Below are positions 42,870-55,475 of a stretch of 64,000 nucleotides of DNA, piece by piece. The first letter of the stretch is position 1. Each line of letters opens with the position of its first letter. This stretch comes from Scylla paramamosain (lineage: Eukaryota; Arthropoda; Malacostraca; Decapoda; Portunidae), in the NCBI RefSeq assembly GCF_035594125.1, contig NC_087168.1, positions 7,292,058 through 7,356,057 on the forward strand, given 5' to 3'. Made by a program: the position numbers and the translations under genes. Below the pieces are notes generated by a model. The model worked only from the letters and a program-made list of their open reading frames with translations. It searched no databases and was not told the origin of the DNA.

Positions 42870-43850
42870 AGAGAAGCGAAATAAATATTTCGTTGATAAA
42901 TTGCATTCAGGACAGTTAGGGAATATCCCTTACAGAAGAATAAGATCGCAGAAGAATGATCCTAAATGGATGACTGAGGATAAAACATTACATAGGGCGA
43001 AAGAGAAGTATATATGAGATTAAAGACAGGGGAAGTGGTTTTAAGGCCATAATATAATGAATTAGAAAAGTCAGGAGTTTAACAAGGAAAGCTAAAAATA
43101 GTTATGAATTAATGGTAGCCAGCCAAGCGAAGATGGATCCCAAGGGATTTTATCAGGCATATAAGACGAAGAATAGAGAAACAATAGTTCCTTAAAGACA
43201 GCAGAATGGGACCTGCTTAGTTGTTAGGAGGAGATTAGTAAAATTGTGAACGAGTATTTCTTAACTGTCTTTGCCCAGGAAAACATGCAGGATTTGCCGA
43301 ATAGTGACAAGATATTTAGAGTAGAAGAAAATGAGAAGTTGACAGATATTACCATAACTAAAGAGATAGTGGAACAGGAGATAGATAAGCTGAAAAGTTC
43401 AAGTCACCAGGACCAGATGAAATATATTCCAGAGTATTTAAGAATTGGAAAAAGGTTATAAGTAATCTGGATAAGGTCATGGCCAAGCGGCAGGCGACAG
43501 AGTGTTGTAATAAACGGCTCTAAATCCGAGTGGGGTCAAGTAATTATTGGGGTGACAAAGGGATTATTAGTATTAGGGCCGATGTTGTTTGTAATATATG
43601 TCAATGACTTGGATAGTGGAATTCGTAGTGTTGTTAGTAAATTTGCGGATGACACGAGAGTATGTAGATTAATTAGGTCAGAATCGCATACCATCGCCTT
43701 GCAGGCAGATTTGGATAGGATGAACGAATGGACAGACAGATGGCAAATGCATTTTAATATCAACAAATGCAAAGCACTTAGCGTAAGTAGAAGAAACCCA
43801 CACAGTAGTTACACAATGAACAACCAAGTTCTGGTAGGTTCAGGGTAAGA
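42870..43850 (+). pseudogene. CR1/L2-like LINE reverse transcriptase, duplicated remnant
   Basis: Carries the NEYFLTVFAQENMQDL segment (from 43246) and the palm and thumb part from about 43470. Like its sister it reads TKGLLV where PQGSV is expected. Here the catalytic box is the normal FADD (43642-43653), followed by TRVCRL. The shared damage shows that decay preceded duplication, whereas the FAYD change is private to copy 1. The internal deletion removes the DFSKAFDKV region. Non-functional. Confidence 0.8.
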
Positions 43851-43892
43851 AAAAGATTTGAGATTTAAAGTTAGCTCTTAACTCCGTCTAAG
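42870..43892 (+). mobile_element. CR1/L2-like LINE, duplicated and truncated copy
   Basis: Shares its 5' truncation point and satellite flank (GAGAAGCGAAATAAATATTT) with 26270, so it arrived by duplication rather than by a separate retrotransposition. It lacks the internal RT segment and everything after about 43892, including the 3' tail. Confidence 0.85.
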
Positions 43893-45300
43893 AATGCAAT
43901 GAATATTGCTCACCAAAACTCTAAAAAGAATGGGAAACAATCTCTTTGGGAAAGCATAACAACATTATCACAAACGTGTCTTTTGAATGTTTTTGAGCTT
44001 CTTACGTACCAAAACGCTAAAACGGATGGAAAACACTCTTTATGGAATAACACAATAACATTATCAAAAACGGGTGTTTTGAGTGTTTGAACTTCATAGT
44101 TACCAAAACACCAAAATCCATTAAAATCACCCAATATAGGGAAAAGAAACGATATTAACAGAAACGTGTATTTTGATTCTTTTAAGCTTCTTATGTATCC
44201 AAACGCTAAAACACGTCAACAATACTCTGTATAGAAAAACAGAACAACATTAACAAAACCGTGTATAATGAGAGATTTTCACCATGTTACGTACCAAAAC
44301 GCCAAAAAGCATGCTGAAAATCTCTCAAAAGACACGTGTCTTTTCAGTGTTTTTGAGCTTCTTACGAGCCAAAATGCTAAAATGCGTGCAAAACACACTT
44401 TAAAGAGAAACAGAACATTACCAAAACCAAGTGTTTGGAATGTTTTTGAGTTTGTTAGGTACCAACACGCCAAAATGCATGCAATATTGGGAAACAAAAC
44501 TATATTAACAGAAAATTTTATTATGAGTCTTTATAAGCTTCTAAAACACGTGAATATCACTCAATATTGAGAAACAGAACATTACCGAAAACGTGTATTA
44601 TAAGTGCTTTTCCAAATGTTTGATACCAAAACGCTAAAATGCATATAAAGCATCCTACATGAACAAACAGAAACACGTTGCAAAAAACGTCTATTATGAG
44701 TGATTTTGAGCTTATTAGGAACAAAAAACGCTGAAATGCATGATATGCATCCTATATGGGAAAAGTATGTCACTGCTTCTTACGTACCAAAACGCTAAAA
44801 CGGAATGAAAACACTCTTTATGGTCAAACCGAACAATATTGCCATTTAAGTGTTTTTAAGCGTGTTAGTTTCAAAAACTATAATATATGCAAAGCATCCT
44901 CTATGGAGTAAGGAAACGCCTTTACCATAAACGTGCCACTTGGGTGTTTTTGAGTATATTAGGCACCATAATATCATGGAAACAAAAAATCATTAAAACA
45001 ACTCTATTTGGGAAAACATTATTATCAAAAGCGTGTCTTATGAGTGTTCTTGAACTAGTTAGGTGCCAAAACGATAAAATGCATCAACATTATCAAAAAC
45101 GTTTGTTTTGGGTGTTTTTGAGCTTCTTTTGTACCGAAACGTTAAAAAGCATGCAAAACACCTTTTATGGAGACAACGGGTGTTTTGAGTGTTTTTGAGC
45201 TTATTTGTTACCAAAACCATGCATGAAAATCACCCGATATGAGAAACGTAACGACATTACCAGAAACGTGTCATTTGGATGTTTTCGAGCGTATTAGGCA
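43893..45300 (+). repeat. Octamer-type satellite block
   Basis: Class tags GATATTAACAGAAACGTGT (about 44150), CTTCTTATGTATCC (about 44188) and GTCATTTGGATG (about 45270) match the palindrome-arm classes. The array contains a small foldback at 44313-44358. No gene is supported. Confidence 0.68.
44313..44358. repeat. Micro-foldback with perfect 18-bp palindromic core
   Basis: AAAAGACACGTGTCTTTT at 44327-44344 is a perfect palindrome. The wider arms 44313-44335 and 44336-44358 match at about 19 of 23 positions. The left arm is a reverse-orientation monomer fragment inserted in a forward array. Confidence 0.85.
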
Positions 45301-46599
45301 ACAAAACGCTATAAAGCATGGTGCAAAACATCCTATACGTAAAAAAATAAATAAATAAATAACTACCAAAAACGTGAATTTTGAGTGTTTTTAAGCTTAT
45401 TATGTACAAAAAGGTGAAAATGCATGCAAAGAATCCTATATGGAGAAATAAAACGATAACACCAGAAACTTCTGTTATAAGTGTTGATTAGCTTCTACAA
45501 AAAGCGCTAAAAAGCGTGAATGACATTATATATGAAAAAGAAAAAAAAAATAGAACAACATTACTAAAAACTTGTAATATTGTTAGTTACCAAGACGCCA
45601 AAATGCATGCAAAGCACCCTATATGGGGAAAGGAAAAGACATTAAAATAAATGTGTATTTTAAGTGAGCGTGTTAAGCAACAAAAAGATAAAAAAAAAAT
45701 CATGTAAGGCACTTTTTATAGGGAAACAAAACAACATTACGAAACACATGTCTTTTGGGTGTTTTTGAGCTATTTACGTAACAAAACGTTAAAACGCTTT
45801 GAAAACATCCTTACCGAAAATGTGTATTTTGAGTGTTCTAATTTTATTTCGTACAAAAAAGCCAAAATGCAAGTAAAGCACCCAATATGGGAAAACGAAA
45901 GGACATTACGAGAAACGTCTTTTGTGAATGTTCTTAAGCTTTTTAGTTACAAGAAAGCTAAAACGCGTCAATAGCACTCGATATGGAGAAACAGAAAATC
46001 ATATTAACAACTTTATTTACTTTAGGCACCAACACGCCAAAATGCAAGCAAATCTCCCTTTACGAAGAAACGGAGAGACATTACCAGAAACGTGTCTTTT
46101 GAGTGTTTTTGTGCGTGCTAGACACCAAAACGCTTAAAAGTATGGAAAGCCTCGAAATTGGGTAATATAAAACATTACTGAAACGTGTCTTTTGAGTATT
46201 TTTGAGCTTCTTACGTAATAAATAATAATAAAACGTTTTCTTACAAAGCACCCTTTATGGAGAAACAATAAAATTATGAAAAACGTGGATTTTAAGTGTT
46301 TTGAGCATTTTACGCACAAAAACAGGAAAAATGCCTATAAAGCACCTTGTATGGGAAAAGGAAGGGCATTATAAGAAACGTTCATTATGAGTTTTTTTAA
46401 GCCTTCTGAGTTATCAGAAAGCTAAAACGAGTGAATACTAGTATGTATGGAGAAACAAAGCAACATTGCCTAAAAACGTATATTTTGAAAGATTTACACA
46501 CTGTTAGGTATCAAAACGCCAAAAATCCTTTTATATGGGGAAAAGAAACGATATTACCAGAAACGTGTCTTTTGAGTGTTTTTGAGCGTCTAATTATTG

Positions 46600-46603
<4 letters not shown>
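45300..46603 (+). repeat. Pentamer-type satellite with older duplicated segment
   Basis: Forward A-E monomers. The part 45660-46592 aligns monomer by monomer with 49610-50590, sharing oddities such as ATCATGTAAGGCACTTT, TAGTTACAAGAAAG and AAACGTTT followed by a C-class monomer. Divergence is clearly greater than in the palindrome arms. Confidence 0.7.

Positions 46604-46644
<41 letters not shown>
46604..46644. repeat. (TG)n microsatellite at LINE 3' end
   Basis: About 20 TG units directly abutting the minus-strand LINE, so on the element strand its 3' end reads CCTTCCTACACACAC. The sister copies have a poly(A) tail after CCTTCCTACAT. Confidence 0.95.
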
Positions 46645-46646
<2 letters not shown>

Positions 46647-47995
46647 GAAGGACACTAGTCAAATATAACAAAAATCTGTAAAAATAAAAAAAAAAAGCCC
46701 AATGAGATGCTGGTCCGAAGCGGTGGTCAAAAATTGAAGTATAAGCGTGCTGAAACCTCCACCCTCTTGACTCTTAACGTCACAGACAAGTTGAAATTTA
46801 GAAACAGGCAGAGAGTTCCAGAGTTACCAGAGAAAGGGACGAATGATTGAGAATGTTTGTTAACTCGCATTAGACAGGTGGAATAGGGGTGAGAGAAAGA
46901 AAAAAGACTTAATCTGCGAGGCCGCGGGAGGAAGGCATGTAGTTAGCAAGATCAGAAGAGCAATTAGCATGAAAATAGCGGTAGAAGACGCTATAGAATA
47001 TCTGGCAGAGACGTCTCAGAACACCTAGCTTCATAGAAGCTGTTTCAACTAGAGATGAGATGTGAAGTTTCCACTTTAGATTATAAGAAAAAGGATTGAC
47101 CGAGGACGTTCAGTGTAGAAGAGGGGGAGAGTTGAGTGTCATTGAAGAAGAGGGGATAGTTGTCTGGAAGATTGGGTCGATGGAGGAATTGAGTTTCTGA
47201 GGCATCGAACAAGAGCAAGTTTGCTCTTCCCCAATCAGAAGTTTTAGAGAGAGATCAAAAGTCAGGCATTCTGTGGCTTCCCCGCGTGAACTGTTTACTT
47301 CCTGAAGGGTTGGACGTCTATGAAAACACATGAAAAAGTGCAGTGTAGTATGTTCGGCATAGGTGTGCATAGGACAAGAAGTTTGGTTTAGATCATTGAT
47401 GAATAATAGTAAGAGAATGGGTGACGGGACAGAACCCAGAGGAACACCACTGTTAATAGATTTAGGAGAAGAATAGTGACCTTCTACCACAGCAGCAATA
47501 GAACGGTCAGAAAGGAAACTTGAGATGAAGTTACAGATAGAAGGAGCCGTAGGAGGGTAGTTTGGAAATCAAAGCTTTATGTCAGACTTTATCAAAATAT
47601 TTTGATATGTCTAAGGCAGAGAAGGAAAGAAGAAGGAAAGGTAGATGTTGACAGATACAGTTGAAAGAGTTTGAATAGACAAGGTGTAAGCATGGAGGTG
47701 CAGTTTCGGAGAACAATAAGAGTGACCCCATCAGGTCTATAAGCCTTCCGAGGGTTTAGGCCAGCGAGGGCATGGAAAACATTATTGCGAATTTTTTTAT
47801 AGGTAGAACGAAGTATTCAGAGGGTGGAGCAGAGGGAGAAACAAGCCCTGAATCATCCAAGGTAGAATTTTTTGCAAATATTTGAGCGAAGAGTTCAGCT
47901 TTAGAGAGAGATGTGATAGCAGTGGTTCCATTTGGTTGAAATAAAGGAGAAAAAGAAGAACCAAAATTATTGGATATATTTTTTTGGCTAGATGC
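46645..47995 (-). mobile_element. Jockey-like LINE fragment, minus strand
   Basis: Satellite breaks off after GAGCGTCTAATTATTG and resumes with GATGCACCAAAACGC in phase, so the element sits inside one A-class monomer. It includes 3' UTR and C-terminus (46645-46990), a deletion, the RT core (47000-47590), another deletion, then the pre-RT linker (47600-47995). It is 5'-truncated and rearranged. The matching empty site appears to be near 50590 (GTCTTATACACC). Confidence 0.82.
46700..47995 (-). pseudogene. Jockey-like LINE ORF2 remnant
   Basis: Broken reverse transcriptase reading frame on the minus strand. The stretch 47110-47490 keeps [10 protein letters not shown], but PQGSV has become PLGSV, and the catalytic YADD has become YAEH with loss of both Asp residues. 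The linker part (47797-48027) retains a diverged [11 protein letters not shown] region in a shifted frame. There are many frameshifts and two internal deletions, one at about 46992 and one at about 47600. No function is possible. Confidence 0.8.
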
Positions 47996-49609
47996 ACCAA
48001 AACGCTAAAAAAATGGAAAGGCCACAAATATGGGAATAGAAAACATTACCAAAAATATGTCTTTTAAGTGTTTTTGAGCTTTAAACGTAGCAAAACGCTA
48101 AAGCGCATGCAAAATAACCTTAGAAAAACGAAAGTGTAATTTCAGTGTTTTTTTTTCACATTTTTAAGCATCAAAATACCAAAATGCATGTGAAACCCTC
48201 TATATGAGAAAACGAAAAGACATAACCAGAAACATGCTTTTGAGTTTTTTTTTTTAAGCTTGATAGCCACCAAAACGATAAAAAAAACATAGAAACCACT
48301 TTATATGAAAATAAAAAACAATGTTACCAAAATCATGTCTTCTGAGTGTTTTTAAGCTTTTTACATACCAAAACGCTAAAACGCATGCAAAGCACCCTAT
48401 ATGGAGAAAATGAAAAACATTCCCAAATATGTTTATTTGGGTGCTTTTGAGCTAGTTGCTTAAAAAAAAAAATGCATGCATATCTGGGGAAACAAAAGGA
48501 CATTAGAAGAAAAGTGTATCATGAGTGTTTTCATCTTCGTAGTTACCAAAACACTATAACGCATGAATAGTACTCTATATGTAGGAAAAAAAAAAAAACG
48601 AGTATTTTGTGTCTTTCAAAAAGTTACGTACCAAAACGCCAAAATACACAGAAAGCATCCTTTATAGGGAAAACAACCAACATTACCAGAAACATGTCTT
48701 TTGAATGTTTTGAGCGACTTGTGCACCAAAATGCTAAAAAGCATGGAAAGCACCCAATATGGGAATACAAAACAACATTGCCAAAAACGTGTCTCTTAAG
48801 TGTTTTGGGGCCTTTTACTTAAGAAAATGCTAAAACGCATGCAGAGCACCATTTTATGGAGGAACAACATAACATTACCAAAAACGTGTATTTTGTGTGC
48901 TTTTCACATTGTTATGTACAAAAAAGGCCAAAATGCAGGAAAAGTACCCTATATGGAGAAAGGAAAGGACGTTACGAGATACGTGTATTAAGAGTGTTGT
49001 TGAGCTTCTTAGGTACCAAAATGCTTATAAAGAGAAATAGAACAACATTACCAAAAACGTTTATTATGAGTGTATCTCACATTTTTAGGTACTAAAACGC
49101 CAAAATGCATGTAAAGTAACCTATATGAGGAAAAGAAACATTTTCTAAATCGTGTTTTTTTTTTTTTTTACGAGGGTGCTAGGTACTACAACGATAAAAA
49201 GCTTGGAAAACTTCTTTTATAAAAAGATAAAGCATAACCAAAAAAGTTGTTTTTGAGTATTTTTGAGCCAGGTACGCACCAAAAAGTAAAATTTTACCAA
49301 AAACGTGTATTTAAAGTGTTTTTGAGCTTATTACGTATAAAAAAAAAGCCAAAATGCATGCAAAGTACGTTTTATGTGGAAACGAAAATACATTAGAGAA
49401 ACGTGTATTATGAGTATTTTTGAGCTTTTTAGGTACCAAAACGCTAAAACGCATGAATAGAACACTACGTGGAGAAAAATAACATTACTAAAAACTTGTA
49501 TTTTGAGTGTTTTTCATAATCTTACTTAACAAAACGCTAAATTGCATACAAAGCACCCTATATGGGGAAAGGAAACGATATTGAAGCAATCGTGTCTTTT
49601 GGGTGTTTA

Positions 49610-50590
49610 TCAGCGTGTTTAGCACCAAAAAGATAAAAAAAAAAAAAATCATGTAAGGCACTTTATATAAGGAAACGAAACAACATTACAAAAAACGTGT
49701 CTTTTGAGTGTTTTTTTCAACTGCTTTCGATACCAAAACGCCAAAAGGCATGCAAAACATCATTTAAAGAGAAACAAAATAACATTACCGAAAACGTGTA
49801 TTTTGAGTGTTTTTGATATTTTGTACAAAAACAAAAGGCAAGTAAATCACCCTATATGGGAAAACAAAAGATCACGAGAAATGTTTTTATGAGTGTTTTT
49901 GAGCTCCTTAGTTACAAGAAAGGTAAAACGTGTAAATAGCACTCGATATGGAAAACAGACCATCATTACCAATGACTTGTATTTTGAGAGTTTTTTTTTT
50001 TTTCATATTGTTAGGTACCAACACGCCAAAATACACGCAAAGCTCCCTATACGAAAAAAAAAAAAAAAAAAAAAACGAAACGATATTACCAGAGACATGT
50101 TTTTTGAGTGTTTTTGAGCGTGTTAGGCAGGCACCAAAACGCTTAAAAGCATGGAAAGCCCCGAAATAGAAGAATATAAAACATAACCAAAAATGAGTTA
50201 TTTGAGTGTTTTCAAGCTTCTTACGTACCAAAACTATAAAACGTTTCCATACAAAATACCTTATACGGAGAAACAGAATAATATTACAAAAAACGTTTAT
50301 TTTCAGCATTTTTTAACATTTTACGTACAAAAACGGAAAAATGCATGCAAAAAACCCTATATAGGAAAAGGAAAAGACATTAAAAGAAACGTTTATTATG
50401 CGTTTTTTTTTTTACCTTCTTAGTTACTAGAAAGCTAAAACGCGTGAATGTATCGAGAAACAGAACAACATTACAAAACACGTGTATTTTGAGTGTTTGA
50501 CATAGGTATCAAAACGCCAAAGTGCTTTTTAAGTCCCTTTACATGGGGAAAAGAAACGACATTACTAGAAACGTGTCTTTCAATTGTTTT
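49610..50590 (+). repeat. Older direct duplication partner of 45660-46592
   Basis: Same succession of unusual monomers as 45660-46592, with many substitutions and small indels and a 20-base A run at about 50045-50066. It lacks the LINE that interrupts the other copy. Confidence 0.65.
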
Positions 50591-51330
50591 TGATTGTCTT
50601 ATACACCAAAAACGGTAAAAACATAAAAAGCTGCCAAATAGCGGAATACAACTCATTACAAAAAAAAAGTGTCTTTTAAGTGTTTTTAGTTTTGAACGTG
50701 GACAAATTCTAAAACGCACGCAGAAACCTTGGAGAAACAAAATAAAATTATCAAAAAAGTTTATTATAAGTGTTTTGTTTTCACAGTGTTAGGTATCAAA
50801 ATGCCTACATGCATGTAAAACTCAATATATAGGAAAAAAAAAAAAAAAAAAACAGCCAGAAACATGTCTTGAGTTTTTTTTTTTTTTTTTAGCGTGTTAG
50901 ACACCAAAACGGTAAAAAGCATGGAAATAACCCTATATGAAAATAGAAAAAACAACGTTACCAAAACAGTGTACGTTGAGAGTTTTTAAGGTTCTTACTT
51001 ACCAAAACGCTAAACCCATGCAAGACACCCTATATGGAGAAAACGAACAACATTCTCAAATATTTGGGTGTTTTTGAGCTTGTTACGTACAAAAATACCA
51101 AAATGCCTGGAAAGTACCCCATATGGGAAACAAAATGACATTACAAGAAAAGTTTATCATGATTGTTTTTGACTTTCTAAGGTACCAAAACACTAAAACG
51201 CACTCCACATATAAAAACAGAAACACATAAAAAAGAAAGAAAAAAACGTGCATTTTGTATTTAAAATTGTTAGGTACCAAAACGCCAAAAAGTACGGAAA
51301 GCATCCTATTTAGATAAAACAAGCAACATT
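50516..51330 (+). repeat. Second inverted repeat, left arm
   Basis: From GCCAAAGTGC (50516) to TAAAACAAGCAACATTA (51330), this is the reverse complement of 53538-54327. The arms share an unusual A run followed by ACAGCCAGAAACATGTCT and a T run. Divergence is moderate, so it is older than the large palindrome. Confidence 0.8.
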
Positions 51331-53087
51331 ACCTGAAATGTGTCTTTTGAGTGTTTTTGTGTGACATGCACCAAAATGCTAAAAAGCATGGAAAGGACCC
51401 GATATGGGAATACGAAACAACATTACCAAAAACGTGCCTCTTGATTGTTTTTGGGATTCTTGATTACCAAAACGTTAAAACGCATCCAAAACACCGTTTA
51501 TGGAGAAACAAAATAACATTACCAAAAACATGTATTTTGAGAGCTTTCCACATTGTTACGCTAAAATGCAGGCAAAATACCTATATTGGGAAACGAATGA
51601 CCATTACGAAATACGTGTACTAAGAGTGTTGTTGAGCTCCTTAGGTACAAAATGATAAAACCCATGAATAGCCCTCTATATGGAGAAACAGAACAACATT
51701 ACCAATAACGTGTAATTTGAGTGGTTTAACATTCTTAGGTACCAAAAGGCCAGCATACATGCAGAGCCCCCTTTATGGAGAAACGAAAAGACATTACGAG
51801 AAACGTGTCTTTTGAGTGTTTTTGAGCGTGTTAGGCACATAAACGTTAAAAAGTATGAAAATCACCCTAAACTGGAATACAAAAACAACATTACAGAAAT
51901 GTGTCTTTTATAGCGTTTTTGAGCTTTATACGTACCAAAACTTTAATATTCATGGAAAACAGCCTATTTGGAGAAAAAGAATAGAATTACCAAAAACGTG
52001 TTTTTGAGCTTGTTACGTAGAAAACACCAAAATGTATGCAAAGTAATCAATATGGGGAAGCGAAAAGACATTATGAGAAACGTGTATCATTAAATTTTTG
52101 AGCTTATGGGGTATCAAAACGTTATTACACATGAATTGGGCTCTATATGGAGAAACAGAGCAACTTTTCCAAAAAAAAGTGTATTTTGAGTGTTTTCCAC
52201 ATTGTTAGGTACCAAACGCCAAAATGCTTGCAAAGCACACTACAAATGGAATGAAAACGACGTTACCAGAAATATGTCATTTGCATGTTTTTAAGCGTCT
52301 TTTTGCTCTAAAATGCTAAAAAATCATAAAAATCACCCTATATGGGAATACAAAGAAAAATATTAACAAAAAGTGTCTTTTTAGTATTTTCGAGCTTCTT
52401 ACGTACTAAAACGTCAAAATGCATTCAAAGGCTTCTTTATGGGGAAAACGAAACGATATTTCCTTTTGATTGTTTTTTTTTTTTTTCAGAACACTATAAA
52501 GCATGGAACGCACACTATATGGGAATACAAAACCACTTTATCAAAAACTTGTCTTCTGAGTTTTTTTTTTTTTTTTTAGCTTCTTACCTACCATAACGCT
52601 AAAAAGATTGGAAAACACCCTTTGTGGAGAAAGTGAATAATATTTAAAGTGTTTTTGAGCTTGTTATGTACAAAAAAAAACGCCAAAAAATACGCTATAT
52701 TGAGAAACGAAAGGATATTACGAGAAACCTGTATTATGAGTGTTTTTTTCCGCTTTTTAGGTATGAAAACCTTGAAACGCAGGAATGATACTGTAAATGG
52801 ATTAACAACAACAGTACCAAAAACGTGTATTTTAAGTGTTTTTGCATGGCCCCATATATCGCGAAACCAAACGATATTACCAGAAATGTCTTCCGAGTGT
52901 TTTAAAGAGTGTTATGCACCAAAAAGATGAAAATAATTTTTTCAGTGATTTTTAGCTTTTTAAGTACAAAAAAGTAAATGCATGTAAAGCAAACTATATG
53001 GAAGAAGGAAACGATATTTCCAGGAAAGTGTCTTTTGATTTTTATGAGCGTGTTAGGCACCAATACCCTAAAAAGCATGAAAAGCAC

Positions 53088-53221
<134 letters not shown>

Positions 53222-53537
53222 AAAAACAAGAATTCCCAAAACGTGTCTTTAAAGTATTTTTCCGCTGCTTAAATAGCAAAATGTCAAAACGCATCCAAAA
53301 CTTCCTTCATATAATATAATAACTTTACCAAAACGTGTTTCTGAGTTTGTTACATAGAAAAACGCCAAAATGATTTCAAAGTATTCTATCTAGGAAAACG
53401 AATGGACATTATGATAAACGTGTATTATTAGTGTTTTGAGCTTTTTAAAAGGTTCTAAAACACTAAAACGAATGAATAGCACATTATATGGAGAAACAAA
53501 AAAAAAATATTACCAAAAAACGTTTATATCATAATAG

Positions 53538-54327
53538 TAATGTTGCTTGTTTTACCTAAATAGGATACTTTCCGTGCTTTTTGGCATTTTGGTACCTAAC
53601 AGTTTTAAATACTTTATACACGTGTTTTTTTTTTTTTTTTTTATGTGCTTCCGTTTCTACATGTGGAGTACGTTTTAGTGTTTTGGTCATGATACACTTT
53701 TCTTGTAATGTCATTTTGTTTACCCATATAGGGTACTTTTCAGGCATTTTGACGTTTTTGTACGTAGCAAGCTCAAGCACACCCAAATAAAGGTATTTGA
53801 GAATGTTGTTCGTTTTCTCCATGCATGCGCTTAAGTGTTTTGGTACGTAAGAACCTTAAAAACGTTAAACGTACAGTGTTTTGGTAACGTTTTTTTTTTT
53901 CTCTATTCTCATATAGGGTTCTTTCCATGCTTTTTACCGTTTTGGTGTCTAACTCGTAAAAAAAAAAAAAAAACCTCACAAGACATGTTTCTGGCTGTTT
54001 TTTTTTTTTTTCATATAGGGAGTTTTACATGCATGTAGGCGTTTTGATACCTTACAGTGTGAAAACAAAACACTTATAATACACTTTCTTGATAATATTA
54101 ATTTGTTTCTCTAAGGATTCTGCATGCGTTTTAAATTTTGGCTACGTTTAAAACTAAAAACATTTAAAAAACACATTTTTTTTTTTAATGTGCTGTATTC
54201 CGCTATTTGGCAGCTTTTTATGTTTTTTAGCATTTTGGTGTATAAGACAATCAAAAACTATTGAAAGACACGTTTCTAGCAATGTCGTTTCGTTAACAAA
54301 TGTAAAGGGATTTAATAGCACTTTGGC
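53538..54327 (-). repeat. Second inverted repeat, right arm
   Basis: Reverse-orientation satellite from TAATGTTGCTTGTTTTA to GCACTTTGGC. It is inverted relative to 50516-51330 with a 2.2 kb spacer. Its outer end lies within about 10 bp of the start of a LINE fragment. Confidence 0.8.
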
Positions 54328-54335
54328 ATTTAGAG

Positions 54336-55475
54336 CCTTAAACATCCATCACTTCACAACCTCCTATCTGATCTCCATTATGGGTTCCGTCAAGGTCACT
54401 CACCTGGTGATCTTCTGGCTTTCCTTATTGAGTCTTGATCATCCTATTTTAGAGATTTCGGTAAAACCTTTGGTGTTGCCTTGGATATATCAAAAGGTTT
54501 TGATAGTGCCTGGCACAAATCTTTGATTTCCAAAACTACCCTCCGGCTTACATCCTTCTCTCTGTAACTTCATCTCAAGTTTCCTTTCTGACCGTCCTAT
54601 TGCTGCTGTGGTAGACGGTCACTGTTCTTCTCCTAAATCTATTAACAGTGGGGTTATTCAGGGTTCTGTCCTGTCACCCACTCTTATTATTCTAAACCAA
54701 ACTTCTTGTCCTATCCACTCCTACGTTGATGATACCACCCTGCACTTTTCCACGTCTTTTCTTAGACGTCCAACTTTTTTGGAAGTAAACATTTCACATA
54801 AGGAAGCCACAGAACGCCTGACTTCTGATCTTTCTATAATTCCTGATTGGGGCAGAGCGAACATAGTATTGTTCAATGCCTCAAAAACTTAATTCTTCCA
54901 GGTATCAACTCAACACAACCTTCCAGACAACTATCCCCTCTTGGTACTCAACTGTCCCCCTCTTCTACACTGAACATCCTCGGTCTGTCCTTCACTTATA
55001 ATCTGAACTGGAAACTTCATATCTCATCTCTAGCTAAAACAGCTGCTATGAAGTTAGGTGTTCTGAAACGTCTCCGCCAGTTCCCCCTCCCCCTCCCCCA
55101 GCTGCTAACTCTCTACAAAGGCCTTATCCGTCCATGTATGGAGTATGCTTCACATGTCTAGGGGGCTTTCACTCATACCGCTCTTCTAGACGGGGTGGAA
55201 TCAAAAGCTTTTCGTTTCATCAACTCCTGTCCTGTAACTGACTGTATTTAGCCTCTCTCTCATCGCCGCAGTGTTGCATCTCTAGCTGTCTTCTACCACT
55301 ATTTTAATGCTAACTGCTCTTCTGATCTTGCTAACTGCATGCCTATTCTCCTCCCGCGGTCTCGCTGCACAAGACTTTATTCTTTCTCTCACCCCTATTC
55401 TGTCCACCTCTCTAATGCAAGAGTTAACCAGTATTCTCAATCATCCATCCCTTTCTCTGGTAAACTCTAGAACTA
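54336..55475 (+). mobile_element. Jockey-like LINE fragment, truncated at both ends
   Basis: Starts inside the RT domain (KHPSLHNLLSDL at 54336) and ends inside the C-terminal coding part (CTCTGGTAAACTCTAGAACT), with no 3' UTR or A tail. Loss of the 3' end means it did not arrive as a simple insertion in its present form, because LINE insertions keep the 3' end. Satellite continues forward from about 55476. Confidence 0.85.
54336..55475 (+). pseudogene. Jockey-like LINE reverse transcriptase remnant
   Basis: Reading through several frameshifts and stops (first stop after FLIES), one sees HYGFRQGHSPGDLLAF, a diverged SKAFD region, and [19 protein letters not shown]. The last corresponds to [12 protein letters not shown] with Pro changed to Ile. 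A deletion then removes the end of the LFLLFINDL block. The catalytic box is YVDD instead of YADD. Later blocks [20 protein letters not shown] and [19 protein letters not shown] remain. It covers part of the RT missing from the 13207-16782 locus. Not functional. Confidence 0.8.

Larger units (their letters stand above)
40747..43892 (+). repeat. Direct segmental duplication, copy 2
   Basis: Same order and orientation as 23711-27690. It lacks the (AT)n tract, about 95 bp of satellite (joint near 42608) and about 410 bp of LINE (joint near 43459). It ends at 43892, where LINE sequence is cut off and satellite begins. Copy 1 continues to the true LINE 3' end, so copy 2 is the derived, truncated one or was cut by a later event. 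Confidence 0.88.
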
